DNA of 64,000 nucleotides from Lachnospiraceae bacterium (GTDB lineage: Bacteria; Bacillota; Clostridia; Lachnospirales; Lachnospiraceae), in NCBI GenBank assembly GCA_902363445.1, contig CABJAB010000003.1, forward strand, positions 186,001 to 250,000, read 5' to 3'. Position numbers and translations under genes: made by a program. Shown piece after piece: positions 35,001 through 44,510 of this stretch (position 1 is its first letter; each line of letters begins with the position of its first letter). A model generated the notes under the pieces. It was not told the origin of the DNA, did no database searches, and saw only the letters and a program-made list of their open reading frames with translations.

Positions 35001-35739
35001 GACGCAGATCGGGGGGAATCACCGGGATCACATCCATGATCATCCATTCCGGCTTGTTTCCAGATGCACGGAACGCCTCCACAACCTCCAGACGCTTGAT
35101 GATCCTGGCCCGTTTCTGTCCGCTGGATTCCTTGAGGCCCTTCCGCAGTTCAGCAGAATCCTTCTCCAGATCGATGGAACGAAGAAGCTCCTGTATCGCT
35201 TCGGCTCCCATTCCTACCCGGAACGTATTGCCCCATTTATCATAAGCTTCCCGGAATTCTTTTTCCGAAAGCACTTGCTTATACTGTAAATCTGTCTCAC
35301 CTTTGTCCAGAACGATATAAGATGCGAAATACAGCACCTTCTCCAAAGTACGGGGCGACAGGTCCAAAATCAGTCCCATACGGCTGGGAATCCCTTTAAA
35401 ATACCAAATATGGGACACCGGGGCCGCCAGGGCGATATGGCCCATACGCTCCCTCCGGACACTGGCTTTTGTCACCTCCACGCCGCATCGGTCGCAGATG
35501 ACTCCTTTGTATCTGATTTTCTTATATTTACCGCAGTGGCACTCCCAGTCCTTGCTGGGCCCGAAAATACGCTCGCAGAACAGGCCGTCCTTTTCCGGTT
35601 TCAGCGTCCTGTAATTGATGGTCTCCGGCTTTTTAACTTCGCCTCTTGACCATTCCAGAATCTTCTCCGGAGATGCCAGGCCGATTTTGATCGCGTCAAA
35701 AGTCAACGGCTGATAGGTTTCATTCGTTGTTTCAGGCAT
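32008..35739 (-). CDS. rpoC: DNA-directed RNA polymerase beta-prime subunit
   Basis: Catalytic core subunit of RNA polymerase. The 1243 residues show the N-terminal zinc site ([20 protein letters not shown]), the metal-binding NADFDGDQM loop, the bridge-helix/trigger-loop region and the [20 protein letters not shown] block. It is slightly longer than Bacillus RpoC because of a very acidic C-terminal tail (about 50 residues ending [11 protein letters not shown]). It follows rpoB after 61 nt. No rpsL or rpsG follows, unlike many Firmicutes. Confidence 0.98.
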   Translation of the reverse strand: MPETTNETYQPLTFDAIKIGLASPEKILEWSRGEVKKPETINYRTLKPEKDGLFCERIFGPSKDWECHCGKYKKIRYKGVICDRCGVEVTKASVRRERMGHIALAAPVSHIWYFKGIPSRMGLILDLSPRTLEKVLYFASYIVLDKGETDLQYKQVLSEKEFREAYDKWGNTFRVGMGAEAIQELLRSIDLEKDSAELRKGLKESSGQKRARIIKRLEVVEAFRASGNKPEWMIMDVIPVIPPDLRPMVQLDGGRFATSDLNDLYRRIINRNNRLARLLELGAPDIIVRNEKRMLQEAVDALIDNGRRGRPVTGPGNRPLKSLSDMLKGKQGRFRQNLLGKRVDYSGRSVIVVGPELKIYQCGLPKEMAIELFKPFVMKELVANGTTHNIKSAKKMVERLQPEVWDVLEDVIKEHPVMLNRAPTLHRLGIQAFEPILVEGKAIKLHPLVCTAFNADFDGDQMAVHLPLSVEAQAECRFMLLSPNNLLKPSDGGPVAVPSQDMVLGIYYLTQERPGSTGEGMIFKNINEAILAYENKAVTLHSRVKVRVSKTMGDGSIKSGIVESTVGRFIFNEIIPQDLGFVDRSVPENELSLEIDFHVGKKGLKQILEKVINTHGPIKTAETLDSIKAMGYRYSTRAAMTVSISDMTVPETKKKLVADAQATVDRIAMNFRRGLITEEERYKEVIETWKNTDDILTHDLLSGLDKYNNIYMMADSGARGSDKQIKQLAGMRGLMADTTGRTIELPIKSNFREGLDVLEYFISAHGARKGLSDTALRTADSGYLTRRLVDVSQDLIIREIDCCEGKAIPCMEIRAFTDGREVIEGLEERLTGRYIAETITDPDTGEVVVKENHICTPKRAAAVVKVLEKLGRDSVKIRTILTCKSHLGICAKCYGANMATGQPVQVGEAVGIIAAQSIGEPGTQLTMRTFHTGGVAGNDITQGLPRVEELFEARKPKGLAIIAEFGGVATIKDTKKKREIIITDNETGNSKTYLIPYGSRIKIQDGQVLEAGDELTEGSVNPHDILKIKGVRAVQDYMIQEVQRVYRLQGVEINDKHVEVIVRQMLKKVRIENSGDSDVLPGASMEVLDFDDMNEQLIAEDKKPAEGKQVLLGITKASLATNSFLSAASFQETTKVLTEAAINGKVDPLIGLKENVIIGKLIPAGTGMKRYRSVKLNTDIEENDEIVLSEDFGGDFGEEMTFAEEPDDEDLDGIDAEEESGYDEDFDDFVEEDEELEVSLDEE

Positions 35740-35800
35740 GAGTGGTTCTCCCTTCTATCTATATCCATGTCTCGGTATACATCCACGAATTATTCAGGAT

Positions 35801-38800
35801 TTATTCTTCCGATCCTTCGGAAGAAACCTCCGCGGAATCCTCGGCATAATCATCCTTCTCATCCGCTTTCGCTTTTACGCTTACCAGCTCGCCGCCTTCA
35901 AACTCCTGCTTCTGATAACCCATGGAGCTATAAGACTCTTCATAGTCATTGAACACCCGGTCGCTGTTGAGCAGTGCGTTGATGTCTGTATTCCCATAAT
36001 CAGTGCTCTCGGTGATCTCTACCTCCGTATTGTCATCGCGGAGCAGCTTCACGTCAAGCCCCAGGGACTGGAGCTCTTTCAAAAGCACCTTGAAGGATTC
36101 CGGTACGCCCGGCTCCGGGATATTCTCCCCTTTTATGATGGCCTCATAGGTCTTCACACGGCCTACCACATCATCGGACTTCACTGTCAGAATTTCCTGC
36201 AGCGTATAGGCGGCGCCATACGCCTCCAGCGCCCAAACCTCCATCTCGCCGAAACGCTGGCCGCCGAACTGGGCCTTGCCGCCGAGGGGCTGCTGGGTGA
36301 CCAGGGAATAGGGGCCGGTGGAACGCGCATGGATTTTATCGTCTACCAGATGATGCAGCTTCAGATAGTGCATATGGCCGATGGTGACAGGGCTGTCGAA
36401 AAACTCGCCGGTACGTCCGTCACGCAGTCTCACCTTGCCGTCACGCCGAATCGGAACACCCTTCCACAGTTCTCTGTGGTCCTTGTTCTCTTCCAGGAAT
36501 TCCATCACGCCCGGATTCAGGTCATCTGTATATTTCTTCTTAAATTCATCCCACTCCATGTTGACGTAATCATTCGCCAGATCCAGAGTGTCCATGATGT
36601 CGTCTTCATTGGCGCCGTCAAACACCGGCGTGGAAATATTAAAGCCGAGAGCTTTCGCCGCGAGGGAAAGATGGATCTCCAGCACCTGCCCGATGTTCAT
36701 ACGGGAAGGCACGCCCAGAGGATTCAAAACAATATCCAGGGGACGTCCGTTGGGCAGGAACGGCATATCCTCCACAGGAAGCACACGGGAAACAACACCC
36801 TTGTTTCCGTGACGGCCCGCCATCTTATCGCCCACGGAAATCTTTCTCTTCTGGGCAATATAAATACGCACGGTCTGGTTCACGCCCGGAGACAGCTCAT
36901 CTCCATTTTCTCTGGTAAATACCTTGGCATCCACCACGATCCCATACGCGCCGTGGGGCACCTTGAGGGATGTGTCACGGACTTCTCTGGCTTTCTCACC
37001 GAAAATAGCCCGGAGCAGTCTCTCCTCCGCAGTCAGCTCTGTCTCGCCCTTCGGAGTGACTTTGCCCACCAGGATGTCTCCCGCGCGTACCTCCGCGCCG
37101 ATACGTATGATACCCCTCTCATCCAGATCTTTGAGAGCATCCTCGCCCACGCCGGGGACATCTCTTGTGATTTCCTCCGGTCCGAGCTTGGTGTCTCTGG
37201 CCTCTGCCTCATATTCCTCGATATGGACAGAAGTATAGACATCATCCTGTACGAGACGCTCACTGAGGAGTACTGCATCCTCATAATTATAGCCTTCCCA
37301 GGTCATGAACCCGATCAGCGGGTTTTTGCCCAGGGCTATTTCTCCGTTGCTGGTGGAAGGACCGTCCGCGATCACTTCCCCGGCTGCAACCTTGTCGCCT
37401 TTAAATACGATCGGCTTCTGATTGTAGCAGTTGCTCTGGTTGCTTCTCTTAAATTTCGTCAGATGATAAACATCCCGTCCCCCGTTTTCATTCCGGATGA
37501 CAATCTCATTGGACGCGGAACGCTCTACCACGCCTGCATTTTTTGCCACCATGCAAACGCCGGAATCGACCGCGGCCTTGCCTTCCATACCGGTTCCCAC
37601 AGCCGGGGCCTCGGTACTCAAAAGCGGCACGGCCTGTCTCTGCATGTTGGAACCCATCAGGGCGCGGTTGGCATCGTCGTTCTCCAGGAACGGAATCATG
37701 GCCGTCGCCACGGAAAACACCATTTTAGGCGAAACGTCCATCAAATCTATTTTTCTCTTTTCAAATTCGGAAGTTTCTTCACGGAAACGTCCGGAAACAT
37801 TATTACGTACAAAATGACCCTCATCATCAAGGGCTTCATTCGCCTGCGCAACAATATAATTGTCCTCTTCATCGGCGGTCAGATAGACCACGTCATCTGT
37901 GACCACAGGATTCTTCGGATTTGTGGTTTTGTCCACCACCCGGTAGGGAGCTTCCACGAAACCGTACTGGTTCACTCTGGCGTAAGTAGCCAGGGAGTTG
38001 ATCAGACCGATGTTGGGACCTTCTGGAGTCTCGATGGGGCACATTCTTCCATAGTGAGAATAATGTACGTCACGGACTTCAAAGCCGGCGCGGTCTCTGG
38101 ACAATCCGCCGGGCCCCAGCGCAGACAGACGGCGCTTATGGGTCAGCTCAGCCAGAGGGTTGTTCTGGTCCATGAACTGGGACAGCTGGGAACTTCCGAA
38201 GAATTCCTTCACCGCCGCCGTCACGGGCTTGATATTGATCAGGGACTGGGGGGTGATTCCCTCAATATCCTGAGTCGTCATTCTCTCACGCACCACACGT
38301 TCCATTCTGGAAAGGCCGATGCGGTATTGATTCTGAAGAAGCTCTCCCACGGCGCGGATCCTTCGGTTGCCCAAATGATCGATATCATCGTCGTTTCCGA
38401 TGCCTTCTTCCAGATGCATGTTATAATTAATAGAAGCAATGATGTCTTCTTTTGTGATATGCTTGGGAATCAGCTCATGAACATGCTTGTGAAGAGCCTC
38501 TTTCAGATCCTCTGCCGGCGCTTCGGCATATTCTTCCAGTATAGGTTTCAGCACGGGGTAGAATACTGATTCTGTAATGCCGGCTTCCCTGGGATCGAAA
38601 TCCACGTATTTGGAAAGGTCTACCATCAGATTGGAAAGGACCTTCACCTTCCTGGCTTCCGTCTGGATATAGACAGATGAAACCGCGGCGTCCTGAATCT
38701 CCACAGCCAGAGTCTTGGATACCTTGACTCCTGCTTCCGCTATGATCTCACCGGTCTCCTGATCCACCACATCCTCCGCCAGGATATGGCCCGCGATCCG

Positions 38801-39661
38801 ATTCTTAAAATGAAGCTTCTTATTAAATTTATAGCGTCCGACCTTCGCCAAATCGTATCTTCTGGGGTCAAAGAACATACTATTAAGCAGGCTTTCCGCA
38901 CTGTCAACGGACAGCGGTTCACCGGGACGGATTTTTTTGTACAGCTCTAAAAGGCCATCTTCGTAATTGTCTGAAGTGTCCTTCATAATACTCGCTTCTA
39001 TTTTCGGTTCGTCGCCAAAAAGCTCGCGGATCTCTGCATTGGTCCCGATACCCAGCGCGCGGATGAGGACTGTGACCGGCACCTTTCTTGTTCTGTCAAC
39101 ACGGGCAAAGAACACATCGTTGGAATCCGTCTCATATTCAAGCCATGCGCCTCGGTTGGGGATAACAGTACAGGAGTACAGGGTCTTACCTACTTTATCA
39201 TGGGCAATTCCGTAATAGATACCAGGGGAACGTACCAGCTGGCTGACAATGACCCGCTCCGCACCGTTTATCACAAAAGAACCGGTGTCGGTCATGAGGG
39301 GCAGATCACCCATAAAGATCTCATGCTCACTGATCTCATCAGTTTCTTTATTCATCAATCTGACACGTACCTTCAGCGGGGCCGCATATGTGGCATCCCT
39401 TTCCTTACACTCTTCGATGGTATATTTAATGTCGTCCTTACATAAGGTAAAATCGACAAACTCCAAACTCAAGTGTCCGCCGAAGTCTGCGATGGGAGAA
39501 ATATCCTCAAAGACTTCCTTCAGCCCCTCATCGAGAAACCACTGATAAGAATCCTTCTGGATCTCAATCAGGTTCGGCATCTCAAGGACTTCTTTCTGTC
39601 TTGAGTAACTCATTCTTACGCCTTTACCGGCTTTCACCGGGCGTATTCTGCAATTTTCCAT
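35801..39661 (-). CDS. rpoB: DNA-directed RNA polymerase beta subunit
   Basis: Beta subunit, 1286 residues, about 90 longer than in Bacillus; the extra length includes an acidic C-terminal tail rich in Glu, Asp and Ser. The rifampicin region reads [18 protein letters not shown] then [13 protein letters not shown], with the Asp, His and Ser residues that mark sensitive enzymes. ATG behind AGGGGTGAAA. It has its own sigma-A promoter (39757-39785) rather than following rplJ-rplL; the divergent neighbour is an unknown membrane protein. A 943-codon open frame on the other strand is an antisense shadow. Confidence 0.98.
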   Translation of the reverse strand: MENCRIRPVKAGKGVRMSYSRQKEVLEMPNLIEIQKDSYQWFLDEGLKEVFEDISPIADFGGHLSLEFVDFTLCKDDIKYTIEECKERDATYAAPLKVRVRLMNKETDEISEHEIFMGDLPLMTDTGSFVINGAERVIVSQLVRSPGIYYGIAHDKVGKTLYSCTVIPNRGAWLEYETDSNDVFFARVDRTRKVPVTVLIRALGIGTNAEIRELFGDEPKIEASIMKDTSDNYEDGLLELYKKIRPGEPLSVDSAESLLNSMFFDPRRYDLAKVGRYKFNKKLHFKNRIAGHILAEDVVDQETGEIIAEAGVKVSKTLAVEIQDAAVSSVYIQTEARKVKVLSNLMVDLSKYVDFDPREAGITESVFYPVLKPILEEYAEAPAEDLKEALHKHVHELIPKHITKEDIIASINYNMHLEEGIGNDDDIDHLGNRRIRAVGELLQNQYRIGLSRMERVVRERMTTQDIEGITPQSLINIKPVTAAVKEFFGSSQLSQFMDQNNPLAELTHKRRLSALGPGGLSRDRAGFEVRDVHYSHYGRMCPIETPEGPNIGLINSLATYARVNQYGFVEAPYRVVDKTTNPKNPVVTDDVVYLTADEEDNYIVAQANEALDDEGHFVRNNVSGRFREETSEFEKRKIDLMDVSPKMVFSVATAMIPFLENDDANRALMGSNMQRQAVPLLSTEAPAVGTGMEGKAAVDSGVCMVAKNAGVVERSASNEIVIRNENGGRDVYHLTKFKRSNQSNCYNQKPIVFKGDKVAAGEVIADGPSTSNGEIALGKNPLIGFMTWEGYNYEDAVLLSERLVQDDVYTSVHIEEYEAEARDTKLGPEEITRDVPGVGEDALKDLDERGIIRIGAEVRAGDILVGKVTPKGETELTAEERLLRAIFGEKAREVRDTSLKVPHGAYGIVVDAKVFTRENGDELSPGVNQTVRIYIAQKRKISVGDKMAGRHGNKGVVSRVLPVEDMPFLPNGRPLDIVLNPLGVPSRMNIGQVLEIHLSLAAKALGFNISTPVFDGANEDDIMDTLDLANDYVNMEWDEFKKKYTDDLNPGVMEFLEENKDHRELWKGVPIRRDGKVRLRDGRTGEFFDSPVTIGHMHYLKLHHLVDDKIHARSTGPYSLVTQQPLGGKAQFGGQRFGEMEVWALEAYGAAYTLQEILTVKSDDVVGRVKTYEAIIKGENIPEPGVPESFKVLLKELQSLGLDVKLLRDDNTEVEITESTDYGNTDINALLNSDRVFNDYEESYSSMGYQKQEFEGGELVSVKAKADEKDDYAEDSAEVSSEGSEE

Positions 39662-39756
39662 TGACGTTTCACCCCTGTTTTCTTTATAATCAACTACAAG
39701 TAATCATTTAACCATTCCAATCTCAGGGCACATGAGACCACAATAGTGCACATTCC

Positions 39757-39785
39757 ATCTTAACATCTCGAAGTCAAGCTGTCAA
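39757..39785 (-). promoter_or_regulatory. Sigma-A promoter of rpoB-rpoC
   Basis: Minus strand: TTGACA (39780-39785), 17 nt, TAAGAT (39757-39762), about 95 nt before rpoB. A perfect -35 supports strong constitutive expression. Confidence 0.75.
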
Positions 39786-39848
39786 TTGCTTTTTTCTTAA
39801 TAATTGCCATATTTTACATAGTTTATGCGTTTTTCCTGCCTTATTTGC

Positions 39849-39877
39849 TTGCAACTCGTCCAGATTAATGGTATAAT
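39849..39877 (+). promoter_or_regulatory. Sigma-A promoter of the 39.9 kb membrane protein gene
   Basis: TTGCAA (39849-39854), 17 nt, TATAAT (39872-39877), 36 nt before the ATG. Divergent from the rpoB promoter with about 63 nt between the two -35 boxes. Confidence 0.75.
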
Positions 39878-39913
39878 GCAAGGTGCGCGAAAAAATTTCA
39901 GGAGGTACCCTTT

Positions 39914-40354
39914 ATGGCTTTGTGGTTAAAGATCGTAATCATCGTTCTGGTGATTGTCGTTGCCGCTCTGGTCGCTCTTTACATCCTGGGAACCAAAATG
40001 CAGAAGAAGCAGGCTGAACAGCAGTCCATGATGGAAGCCATGGCCCAGACGGTGTCCATGCTCGTCATTGACAAGAAGCGGCTGAAGATCAAGGATGCCG
40101 GATTCCCGAAAATGGTGTATGAACAGACCCCGAAATACTTACGAAGGGCGAAGGTCCCCGTGGTCAAGGCAAAGGTCGGGCCGAAGATCATGACTCTGAT
40201 GTGCGACGAGCAGGCGTTCGCCGTTCTTCCTATTAAACAGGAAGCCAAAGTAGTCATCAGCGGCATTTACATCACCAGTGTCAAAAGCGTGCGCGGTTCT
40301 ATCGTAGCGCCGCCCAAGAAGAAAGGCTTGTTTGCTCGTTTCCGGAAAAAGTGA
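39914..40354 (+). CDS. Unrecognised single-pass membrane protein
   Basis: A 146-residue protein: one N-terminal membrane segment (residues 5-26: VIIVLVIVVAALVALYIL), a lysine/glutamine-rich connector, then a soluble beta-rich domain (SMLVIDKKRLKIKDAGFPKM, VVKAKVGPKIMTLMCDEQAF) and a basic tail (PPKKKGLFARFRKK). AGGAGG precedes the ATG. It is monocistronic with its own promoter, divergent from rpoB. I know no function for it; the same layout occurs in other Lachnospiraceae next to rpoB as far as I recall, but this needs checking. Confidence 0.8.
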   Translation: MALWLKIVIIVLVIVVAALVALYILGTKMQKKQAEQQSMMEAMAQTVSMLVIDKKRLKIKDAGFPKMVYEQTPKYLRRAKVPVVKAKVGPKIMTLMCDEQAFAVLPIKQEAKVVISGIYITSVKSVRGSIVAPPKKKGLFARFRKK

Positions 40355-40403
40355 GCCGAAGAACACGAACATAGACAGACTACAACTTACTAAGATCGCT
40401 CAA

Positions 40404-40457
40404 GGGGCTATATATTTTCTTTGTTTTCTGATTCAAAACAAAGGGATATATAGCCTC
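40404..40457 (+). terminator. Long hairpin between the membrane protein gene and the third MATE gene
   Basis: GGGGCTATATA...CTTTGTTTT pairs with AAAACAAAG...TATATAGCCTC, giving about 21 paired bases broken by a small internal loop. It is followed by TTTCTATTTCTTT. It probably ends the upstream transcript; lying 36 nt before the MATE start it could also attenuate that gene. Confidence 0.6.
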
Positions 40458-40492
40458 TTTCTATTTCTTTAAATACAGAAAGGAAAATACCA

Positions 40493-41872
40493 ATGAAATC
40501 TTCAGCTACCATCGGGAATACTCCCTCTTCCAATCCACTCGGCAGCGCGAAAATGTTCCCGCTCCTCATCAAGATGGCCGTCCCTCCTATGCTGTCCATG
40601 CTCATCCAGTCTCTATACAATATCGTAGACAGCATCTTTGTGGCCCGGCTGAGCAACGATGCCCTCTCCGCCGTCTCCATCATCTACCCCATACAGAATC
40701 TTTCCCTGGCTCTGGCCGTTGGGACAGGAGTCGGCATCAACTCCTACATCGCCCGGAATATGGGGGGCGGCCGCACTTCCGCCGCGGAGGACGCCCCTGC
40801 CGTCGGCATAGTCCTGACCGGCATCCACTATGTGATCCTGACTCTTCTGGCCTGCCTTCTCATCCGCCCCTTTGTGGGCATGTATACGCAGGATGCTTCC
40901 ATCCGGTCCATGTGCTATTCCTATGGATATACCGTCATGATCTTTTCTTTTGGCCAGCTGTTCCATATCACTGCAGAAAAAATTCTGCAGTCCACCGGGA
41001 ACATGACAGCGCCTCTCGTCCTGGTGGGAATCGGCTGCATCATCAATATCATTCTGGATCCGATCATGATCTTCGGCCTTCTGGGCTTTCCTGCCCTCGG
41101 AGTGGCCGGCGCCGCCATCGCCACCGTGACCGGTCAGATCGTCTCCGGATTCATCGGCCTTCTCATGGTGGCCAAGGGAAAAGCAGGGCTTCCCCTGCGC
41201 CGCCCGCACCGCGGCATGATCACCGGAAACGTCCTGAAGCAAATCTACAGTGTGGCCATTCCCTCCACCATGATCATGGCGCTGCCCTCCGTCTTGGTCG
41301 CCGGCCTGAACCGGATCCTTTCCGGCTTTTCTCAGATGGCGGTCACTGTATTCGGTGTCTATTATAAACTGCAGACCTTTGTCTATATGCCGGCCAACGG
41401 CCTGGTGCAGGGCATACGCCCGGTCATATCTTTTAATTACGGAGCGGGGAACACCAAACGGGAAACGGACGCCATCCGGATTTCTCTGATGATCTCCGCG
41501 GCAGTGATGGCCGCCGGCACTCTCCTCTCACAGGCCATACCGGTCCCCATTCTGCAGATCTTCAACTCGGATAAAAGCATGCTGTCCATGGGGGAAACAG
41601 CCCTACGGATCATTAGCATCGGTTTTATCCCCTCGGCCCTCGGAATCATTACTTCAGCGGTGTTTGAATCCGTCGGAAAGGGCCTGCCCAGCCTGAGTGT
41701 CACGCTGCTGCGCCAGCTGGTCATCGTTCTTCCTCTGGCCTTCCTTCTTTCCCAGGCATTCGGCCTGGACGGCGTCTGGACCGCCCTTCCTGTATCGGAA
41801 GCGATAACCGCCGTATACGCCGGAGTCCTGCTCACAAAAGAGCTGAAAAGGCAGAGAGAAATGTACCCTTAA
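40493..41872 (+). CDS. MATE family efflux transporter (third of three)
   Basis: A 459-residue protein with twelve hydrophobic segments in two repeats; GSAKMFPLLIKMAVPPMLSM and QSLYNIVDSIFVARLSNDA are the family's helix 1-2 blocks. ATG behind AGAAAGGAAA. No regulator gene is adjacent; the only regulatory-looking element is the long hairpin in its leader. It is flanked downstream by a bidirectional terminator shared with the formate channel gene. The substrate is unknown. Confidence 0.92.
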   Translation: MKSSATIGNTPSSNPLGSAKMFPLLIKMAVPPMLSMLIQSLYNIVDSIFVARLSNDALSAVSIIYPIQNLSLALAVGTGVGINSYIARNMGGGRTSAAEDAPAVGIVLTGIHYVILTLLACLLIRPFVGMYTQDASIRSMCYSYGYTVMIFSFGQLFHITAEKILQSTGNMTAPLVLVGIGCIINIILDPIMIFGLLGFPALGVAGAAIATVTGQIVSGFIGLLMVAKGKAGLPLRRPHRGMITGNVLKQIYSVAIPSTMIMALPSVLVAGLNRILSGFSQMAVTVFGVYYKLQTFVYMPANGLVQGIRPVISFNYGAGNTKRETDAIRISLMISAAVMAAGTLLSQAIPVPILQIFNSDKSMLSMGETALRIISIGFIPSALGIITSAVFESVGKGLPSLSVTLLRQLVIVLPLAFLLSQAFGLDGVWTALPVSEAITAVYAGVLLTKELKRQREMYP

Positions 41873-41887
41873 TACTCTATATACTAA

Positions 41888-41919
41888 AACAGCGCGCCGT
41901 CTACCCACGGCACGCTGTT
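41888..41919. terminator. Bidirectional terminator between MATE and formate channel genes
   Basis: AACAGCG-C-GCCGT pairs with ACGGC-A-CGCTGTT around a short loop; T-runs occur on both strands (TTTTT to the right, TTTT read on the minus strand). It serves both convergent genes. Confidence 0.85.
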
Positions 41920-41950
41920 CTTTTTGTTACCTTCTATAATTTATTATCGT

Positions 41951-42718
41951 TTATTTTCTGCTGATCAGGTAGTAAGGAAGTGCGGTGAATACGATGCCCC
42001 CTACCATATTGCCCAGGGTAACGAACAGCAGATTATTCAAAACACCGCCGATGGAGATCGCTACACCGTTGGGATCAAGGAGTCCCACGCTGAAGAATGT
42101 CATGTTGGCAACGCTATGCTCACAGCTGCACACCATGAAGATCATAATACACCATACGGTCATGATCAGCTTGCCGGATTCAGACTTCATCTTGATTCCG
42201 CACCATACAGCCAGGCATACGCAGATGTTGCAGATGATTCCTTTAAAGAAAAGCACAAGCGCCGGCGCAGAAGCTTTTGCCGCAGCCGCCGTAGCGAAAT
42301 ATGTACCGACATCACCAGTAGGAACTTTAGTGAAATGGAACAAAACGGAAATCAAAACAGAACCCACCAGGTTTCCGATATAGCAGAATATCCAGAGTTT
42401 AATGGCTCCGCCCCAGCTGATTTCTTTTTTCATAGCCGCGGAAGACATCACAAAGTTATTGCCGGTAAAAAGCTCAGCGCCGGCCATGATAACAAGACTC
42501 AGTGCGGATGCAAACAGGAAGCTGGTGGTGATTTTCACCGCTCCGGTGGCACCCGCTGCCGTCATGATCCCGCCCATGGTAAAGCTGACGAGACCGCCCA
42601 GACCGATGAACATACCGGCCACCATAGCAGAGATAAAATAACCGAGCGGGTTATTCTTCATAAAATTCAGCTTATTTTTTCCTGCATTCGCCACTGCTTG
42701 AAACTCGTCTTTAAACAT
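41951..42718 (-). CDS. Formate/nitrite transporter family channel
   Basis: A 255-residue pentameric-channel family protein (FNT: FocA, NirC, HSC) with six membrane segments. The family motifs ELFTGN (about residues 83-88) and EHSVANM with its pore histidine (about 205-211) are present. AAAGGAGGAG precedes the ATG. The gene is monocistronic and preceded by a ZTP riboswitch with terminator, which ties it to one-carbon/purine metabolism and makes formate the probable cargo rather than nitrite or hydrosulfide (inference). Confidence 0.93.
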   Translation of the reverse strand: MFKDEFQAVANAGKNKLNFMKNNPLGYFISAMVAGMFIGLGGLVSFTMGGIMTAAGATGAVKITTSFLFASALSLVIMAGAELFTGNNFVMSSAAMKKEISWGGAIKLWIFCYIGNLVGSVLISVLFHFTKVPTGDVGTYFATAAAAKASAPALVLFFKGIICNICVCLAVWCGIKMKSESGKLIMTVWCIMIFMVCSCEHSVANMTFFSVGLLDPNGVAISIGGVLNNLLFVTLGNMVGGIVFTALPYYLISRK

Positions 42719-42800
42719 AATACTGCTCCTCCTTTAAACGCGCCATCCTGCAGAAACCCCATTTTATACCTTCCGCACATGGCCTGTGTGATGTGGGCAA

Positions 42801-42823
42801 CCCCTTTGTCCCGCCCCCGCCCC
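42801..42823 (-). other. G-quadruplex-type motif in the formate channel leader
   Basis: Minus strand, in the transcript: GGGG-C-GGGGG-C-GGG-ACAAA-GGGG. Four G-runs with loops of 1, 1 and 5 nt meet the usual pattern. It lies about 80-105 nt before the start codon, after the riboswitch terminator, so it would exist only in read-through RNA. Confidence 0.5.
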
Positions 42824-42881
42824 TTTGCCTTCGCTCCGGAAACTCCGTCTGCCAAAAGGCCTGCGTATCCCTAAAGGATAC

Positions 42882-42988
42882 AAAAAAGGACAGCATCCGT
42901 GATCTACAAATGCTGCCCAGACGGTCGGCTCATATGGGCTTCGACTACACCGTGTTTCTCACGTTTGCCCGTCAGCAATCGAAGCCTT
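42882..42988 (-). promoter_or_regulatory. ZTP (pfl) riboswitch with intrinsic terminator
   Basis: ZTP riboswitches sense the purine intermediate ZMP/ZTP, which rises when 10-formyl-tetrahydrofolate is short, and turn on one-carbon genes. Minus strand features: P1 stem GGCTTCGA / TCGAAGCC, inside it GACGGGCAAAC and a small hairpin GTG-AGAAA-CAC, then the hallmark 3' block GCCGACCGTCTGGGC. GACGG can pair with CCGTC as the pseudoknot. The terminator stem GGGCAGCAT / ATGCTGTCC (42888-42918) overlaps the 3' block and ends in TTTTTT, so ligand binding would prevent termination. A sigma-A promoter (TTGACG 43026-43031, 17 nt, TATATT 43003-43008) starts the leader. The assignment is by recalled consensus. 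Confidence 0.8.
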
Positions 42989-43044
42989 TGTTCTATGTTA
43001 ATAATATAACACACCTTCCAGGATACGTCAACCTCTTTTACCGA

Positions 43045-43350
43045 TTATTCTGCAACTTCTGATTTTTCCACATTGGCGATCGCAGTCTTCTCCATGGGGA
43101 TACGGCAGTTCTTATTGCTTCCGAACTCTACGATCACCACATCATCTGTGATATCGATGATAACGCCGTAGAAACCGCTTGTTGTCACCACACTGTCTCC
43201 AATCTCCAGGCTGGAAATCAAGGACTGCAGCTTTTTCTGCTGTTTTTTCTGGGGTCTGATCGCAATAAAATACATGAAGCCGATGATGACCACAATATAA
43301 ATAACCCAAAAACCTACACCGCCCATACCGCTGGCTGTCACAAAATTCAT
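43045..43350 (-). CDS. yajC: Preprotein translocase accessory subunit YajC
   Basis: Single-pass membrane protein of about 101 residues that associates with SecDF. The hydrophobic segment GFWVIYIVVIIGFMYFI is followed by RPQKKQQKKLQSLISSL, the YajC signature, and the soluble beta domain (GDSVVTTSGFYGVIIDI). ATG at 43350 chosen over 43356 for correct spacing from AAAGGAGA. It is the last gene of the scfA-scfB-secDF-tgt-yajC run. Confidence 0.95.
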   Translation of the reverse strand: MNFVTASGMGGVGFWVIYIVVIIGFMYFIAIRPQKKQQKKLQSLISSLEIGDSVVTTSGFYGVIIDITDDVVIVEFGSNKNCRIPMEKTAIANVEKSEVAE

Positions 43351-43352
43351 AT

Positions 43353-44498
43353 TCATTCTCCTTTTTCCATTTCAGGACGGCTCATGCGCCCCAGTTTTTC
43401 TTTTTTATATTCCGCAAAACGATGCTCTTCTATCGCTTCCCGAATCTCTTTCATCATTGTATTATAAAAATACAGATTATGCAAGACGCAAAAACGCATC
43501 CCCAGCATTTCTTTGGCTTTCAAAAGATGTCGGATATAAGCCCTGCTGTACCGCCGGCATACCGGGCAGCCGCATCCTTCCTCTATGGGCCTGTCATCCA
43601 GCTCGTATTTGGCGTTGAACAGATTCATCTTTCCATGGTCGGTATAGACGTGGCCGTGACGGCCGTTCCTTGAGGGATATACGCAGTCAAAGAAGTCTAC
43701 ACCTCTATCTACCGCTTCCAGGATATTGGCAGGAGTGCCGACTCCCATTAAATATGTGGGCTTGTCCTCCGGAAGATGAGGCACCGTCACATCCAGAATC
43801 CGATACATCTCTTCATGAGTCTCTCCCACAGCCAGTCCGCCTACGGCATACCCGTCCAGGTCCATTTCGGAAATGATATCCGCGTGTCGGATCCGTACGT
43901 CCTCCAAAGTTCCTCCCTGATTAATTCCGAATAAAAGCTGATGCCGGTTTATGGTATCCGGCAGGCCGTTCAGCCGCTCCATCTCCGTCTTGCATCTGGC
44001 CAGCCATCTGGTAGTCCTCTCCACAGAATTCTGAATATATTCCCTCTCCGCCTTGGCCGGCGCGCACTCGTCGAACGCCATAGCAATGGTAGAAGCCAGA
44101 TTGGACTGGATCCTCATGCTTTCCTCCGGCCCCATGAAAATCTTCCGTCCGTCCACATGGGAGTTAAAATACACGCCCTCTTCTTTGATCTTCCGGAGTC
44201 CCGCCAGGGAAAACACCTGGAATCCGCCGGAGTCCGTCAGGATCGGCTTGTCCCAGGACATGAACTTATGAAGGCCGCCCAGCTTTTTCACCGTCTCATC
44301 GCCGGGGCGGACATGCAGATGATAGGTATTGGACAGCTCCACCTGTGTGCCGATCTGCTCCAGATCCGAGGTGGCCACGGCTCCCTTAATGGCAGCCGCA
44401 GTCCCAACATTCATAAAGACCGGAGTCTCTATCACACCGTGCACAGTTTCGAACCGGGCTCTTTTTGCCCTTCCGTCCTTCGTCAATATTTTATACAT
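43353..44498 (-). CDS. tgt: tRNA-guanine transglycosylase
   Basis: Exchanges guanine 34 for preQ1 in tRNAs with GUN anticodons, an early step of queuosine formation. The 381 residues show the catalytic LTDSGGFQVFSL (Asp acid/base), GVDFFDCVYPSRNGRHG (nucleophile Asp), GGLAVGE and the zinc site CGCPVC...C...H. It lies between secDF and yajC, an arrangement common in bacteria. The stop is 2 nt before the YajC start. Confidence 0.97.
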   Translation of the reverse strand: MYKILTKDGRAKRARFETVHGVIETPVFMNVGTAAAIKGAVATSDLEQIGTQVELSNTYHLHVRPGDETVKKLGGLHKFMSWDKPILTDSGGFQVFSLAGLRKIKEEGVYFNSHVDGRKIFMGPEESMRIQSNLASTIAMAFDECAPAKAEREYIQNSVERTTRWLARCKTEMERLNGLPDTINRHQLLFGINQGGTLEDVRIRHADIISEMDLDGYAVGGLAVGETHEEMYRILDVTVPHLPEDKPTYLMGVGTPANILEAVDRGVDFFDCVYPSRNGRHGHVYTDHGKMNLFNAKYELDDRPIEEGCGCPVCRRYSRAYIRHLLKAKEMLGMRFCVLHNLYFYNTMMKEIREAIEEHRFAEYKKEKLGRMSRPEMEKGE

Positions 44499-44510
44499 AG
44501 ATACCGCCTG

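Noticed and set aside
35738..38569. A 943-codon open frame on the plus strand opposite rpoB
   Set aside because: It is entirely antisense to rpoB, has no ribosome binding site, and its composition (His/Arg/Leu rich) is that of a reverse-complement shadow of a GC-skewed conserved gene.
41924..42874. A 316-codon plus-strand frame opposite the formate channel and its leader
   Set aside because: It runs through the FNT gene and riboswitch in antisense; no ribosome binding site or domain.
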